From Anaerolineaceae bacterium (GTDB lineage: Bacteria > Chloroflexota > Anaerolineae > JAAYZQ01): a stretch of DNA of 7,561 nucleotides. The notes below the pieces were generated by a model that did no database searches, was not told where the DNA came from, and saw nothing but the letters and a program-made list of their open reading frames with translations. The stretch covers positions 1 to 7,561 of the forward strand of contig JAAYZQ010000538.1 in NCBI GenBank assembly GCA_012514775.1, in the 5' to 3' direction. The position numbers and the translations under genes were made by a program. This document shows positions 5,806 to 7,561 of this stretch, piece by piece; positions within the stretch are counted from its first letter, which is position 1; the number at the start of each line of letters is the position of its first letter.

Positions 5806-7464
5806 ATGATCAAGCCTCGCAGAAAGGCCATCGTCCTCGGAATGGACGGCGCGACCCTGGACGTCCTTCTACCCCGCTCCGGCGAGCAGGGCGGAGGGAT
5901 GCCGAACGTCGCGACGCTCCTGGCCCAGGGCTCCTGGGGGGCGCTCCAGTCCACGACGCCGCCCTTCAGCGCCCAGGCCTGGGTCTCTATGGTCACGGGC
6001 AAGAACCCGGCGCGCCATGGCGTCGTCGACTTCTGGGAGCGCTTGCCCGGGCAGCGGCCGGGCGAGCGCCGCGGGTTCGTCACCGCGCGCCAGATCCACG
6101 GCGAGACGTTGTGGCAGATCGCCGGCCGCCACGGCCTGCAGGTGGGCATCGTCAACGTGCCGGTCACCTATCCACCCACGCCCCTGCTGGGCTACCTGGT
6201 CTCGGGATTCCTGACCCCCCAGGGCAAGGAGGATTTCGTCTATCCGACGGCCCTCCGCAACGAGATCCTGGCCCTCGTCCCGGGCTACAATCCCGACCCC
6301 TTTGACCCGCTGGGCGCTACCAAGGGCCAGCTCCTGGAGATCGACGCCTGGATGGGCAAACACGAAAAGGTGGCCCGCCACCTGGCGGCCAAGTACCCGG
6401 TGGATCTCTATTTCAGCGTCGCCCAGGCCCTGGACCACCTGCAGCACCTCTTCTGGAACGAGGCGGCCGGCGGCCCTGAAGCCGAAAGAGGCGAGATTGC
6501 CGCCCTGGTGGATCGCTGCTACGCGCGGGCCGACGAGATGGTAGGCCACCGGTTGAGCATGCTGGACGACAAGACCAACCTGTTCCTGGTGTCGGATCAC
6601 GGCTTTGGACCGGCGCGCAAGTGGCTCCATCTCAACCGCTTCCTCCAGGAGCGGGGCCTCCTCGTCCTGGGCGAGCCCGGCGGCGGGGGCGCGGGCGGGT
6701 TGCTCGCCCGCCTGGGGCTGACCCCCCAGGGGCTGCGCGAGGTGATGCGCCGCCTGGACGTGCTGGGGCTGCGCCGCCGCGTCGGCCGCCTGGCGCGGGT
6801 GACCATCGGGCGCCGCCTGGACGAGAGCCTGGCGCCACCCGTCGATTGGGCGCGCACCCGGGCCGTGGCCGGCAGCCCGGCCACGGAGGGCGTGTTCGTC
6901 AACCGCGACGTGGTGGAGGGGGCCAGCGCCTACGAAGCGCTGCGCGACGAGATCATGGCCGCCCTGCTGGAGCTGCGGGACCCGGACACGGACCAGGCCG
7001 TGGTGCACGCCGTCCATCGCCGCGAGGAGCTGTACGAAGGGCCATTCCTGGACATGCTGCCCGACGTCGTCCTCGATATGGGCGACAACCCCTACCTGAT
7101 CAGCGACTCGCTCACGGCCGAACAGGTGCTGGCCCCTTTGCCCCCCGAGCAGTTGCAGGGCCGCCACCGGCCCCTGGGCGTGTTCGCCGCCGCCGGACCC
7201 GACATCCGGCCCCTGGGCCGCTTCGAGGGAGCGCGCATCGTGGACGTGGCGCCCACGGTGCTCTATGCCCTGGGCCTGCCCATCCCCGACGACATGGACG
7301 GCCGCCCCCTCGTCGAGATTTTCTCCGATGAATATCGCGCCGCCCACCCCGTGCAGCACGTGCCGCCCGGAGGCCAGCCCCCGCCCCCTCCCGATTCCGC
7401 CTACGACGACGAGGACCAGGAAGAGATGGAGCGCAGGCTCAAGGGCCTGGGGTACGTGAGTTAG
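5806..7464 (+). CDS. Alkaline phosphatase superfamily protein (type I phosphodiesterase/nucleotide pyrophosphatase-like)
   Basis: This is a metal-dependent phosphoesterase, probably cleaving a phosphodiester or pyrophosphate; the substrate is unknown. The 552-aa product shows the full family signature. LGMDGAT gives metal ligand D14. MPNVATLLAQGSWG and the STTPPFSAQAWVSMVTG stretch give the nucleophile position, probably S55, with NPARHG after it. ALDHLQHLFW gives D210 and H214 (DxxxH), SDHGFGP gives D264 and H265, and GRHRPLG gives H454. IVDVAPTVLYALGLPIPDDMDG is the usual C-terminal core, followed by a Pro-rich linker and an acidic helix ending LKGLGYVS. The ATG at 5806 is chosen because it sits 1 bp after the flippase stop (TGATATG) and directly precedes the first beta-strand; GAAAG at 5796-5800 may serve as ribosome site. 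There is no signal peptide or membrane segment, so the enzyme looks cytoplasmic. It is the last gene of the operon. Confidence 0.92.
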   Translation: MIKPRRKAIVLGMDGATLDVLLPRSGEQGGGMPNVATLLAQGSWGALQSTTPPFSAQAWVSMVTGKNPARHGVVDFWERLPGQRPGERRGFVTARQIHGETLWQIAGRHGLQVGIVNVPVTYPPTPLLGYLVSGFLTPQGKEDFVYPTALRNEILALVPGYNPDPFDPLGATKGQLLEIDAWMGKHEKVARHLAAKYPVDLYFSVAQALDHLQHLFWNEAAGGPEAERGEIAALVDRCYARADEMVGHRLSMLDDKTNLFLVSDHGFGPARKWLHLNRFLQERGLLVLGEPGGGGAGGLLARLGLTPQGLREVMRRLDVLGLRRRVGRLARVTIGRRLDESLAPPVDWARTRAVAGSPATEGVFVNRDVVEGASAYEALRDEIMAALLELRDPDTDQAVVHAVHRREELYEGPFLDMLPDVVLDMGDNPYLISDSLTAEQVLAPLPPEQLQGRHRPLGVFAAAGPDIRPLGRFEGARIVDVAPTVLYALGLPIPDDMDGRPLVEIFSDEYRAAHPVQHVPPGGQPPPPPDSAYDDEDQEEMERRLKGLGYVS

Positions 7465-7469
7465 AGCGA

Positions 7470-7561
7470 CCTCTCCCCCAGCCCGATCCGGCCCGTTGGG
7501 TCCTCCCCTGCGAAGGGAGGGGAGTTGCTCCCCCTTCCCGTGCCGGGAAGGGGGCCGGGGG
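7470..7561. repeat. C/G-rich nested palindromic intergenic element, truncated by the window end
   Basis: Starting 5 bases after the last stop codon, the sequence is pyrimidine-rich (CCTCTCCCCCAGCCC at 7470-7484), then turns into nested inverted repeats and ends purine-rich. CCCCCAGCCC (7475-7484) is the inverted counterpart of GGGCCGGGGG (7552-7561) with one mismatch. Between them lie CCTCCC/GGGAGG (7502-7507 with 7515-7520) and a long perfect hairpin (7530-7554). From memory, such 'CCTCTCCCCC...GGGGGAGAGG' elements are scattered between genes in Chloroflexota genomes, and may be MITE-like or REP-like. The right end lies outside the window, so its full extent and any target duplication cannot be seen. 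Confidence 0.55.
7530..7554 (+). terminator. Perfect hairpin, possible operon terminator
   Basis: An 11-bp perfect stem (CCCCCTTCCCG with CGGGAAGGGGG) closes a 3-nt TGC loop, 65 bases after the phosphodiesterase stop codon. It could end the operon transcript, but no T-run follows (the next bases are CCGGGGG), and the hairpin may simply be the core of the palindromic repeat that contains it. Confidence 0.35.

Noticed and set aside
5869..7359. 496-aa open frame on the minus strand, opposite the phosphodiesterase gene
   Set aside because: It lies wholly antisense to a gene with a complete catalytic signature, is rich in Q, H, V and G without any recognisable domain, and is the usual artefact of high-GC coding DNA.

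Overview
The window is GC-rich, tightly packed bacterial DNA with every convincing gene on the + strand. Several features fit the Chloroflexota, most likely an Anaerolineae-type genome. These are the long modular secreted protein with Fn3-like 'sWqGtD...Y.vQ' domains, its C-terminal YLPLTLK tail, the GTG start with overlapping stop, and the C/G-rich nested palindromic repeat after the last gene. The phylum assignment comes from my recollection of these protein styles, not from a marker gene.

Layout: (1) 7-3225 encodes a 1072-aa secreted protein. It has a signal peptide, about seven beta-propeller blades, an SGNH/GDSL esterase domain with its complete catalytic set, two Fn3-like domains, a carboxypeptidase-regulatory-like domain, a C-terminal jelly-roll-like domain and a short YLPLTLK tail. 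(2) A strong hairpin at 3243-3275 ends that transcription unit. (3) 3307-3532 is the wreck of a second SGNH gene. It keeps a signal peptide broken by one extra base, a GDSL block I nearly identical in DNA to the upstream gene, and a direct jump to the regulatory-like domain. Everything between, including the rest of the catalytic domain, is missing. (4) 3550-7464 is a compact three-gene operon: a left-handed beta-helix O-acyltransferase, a 14-TM polysaccharide flippase (4-bp overlap) and an alkaline-phosphatase-superfamily phosphodiesterase (1-bp gap). (5) 7470-7561 is a dispersed-repeat-like palindromic element cut by the window edge.

The operon fits synthesis, decoration and export of a surface glycan. 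The acyltransferase would modify a sugar, the flippase would move a lipid-linked glycan across the membrane, and the phosphodiesterase, which has no signal peptide, would act on a phosphorylated intermediate or nucleotide on the cytoplasmic side. The secreted SGNH protein could be the extracellular counterpart, for example removing acyl groups from the same glycan, but that link is inference from gene order only. No known defence system, CRISPR array, RNA gene or transposase was seen. The most interesting signals are the collapsed SGNH paralogue and the unusual propeller-SGNH-Fn3 architecture.
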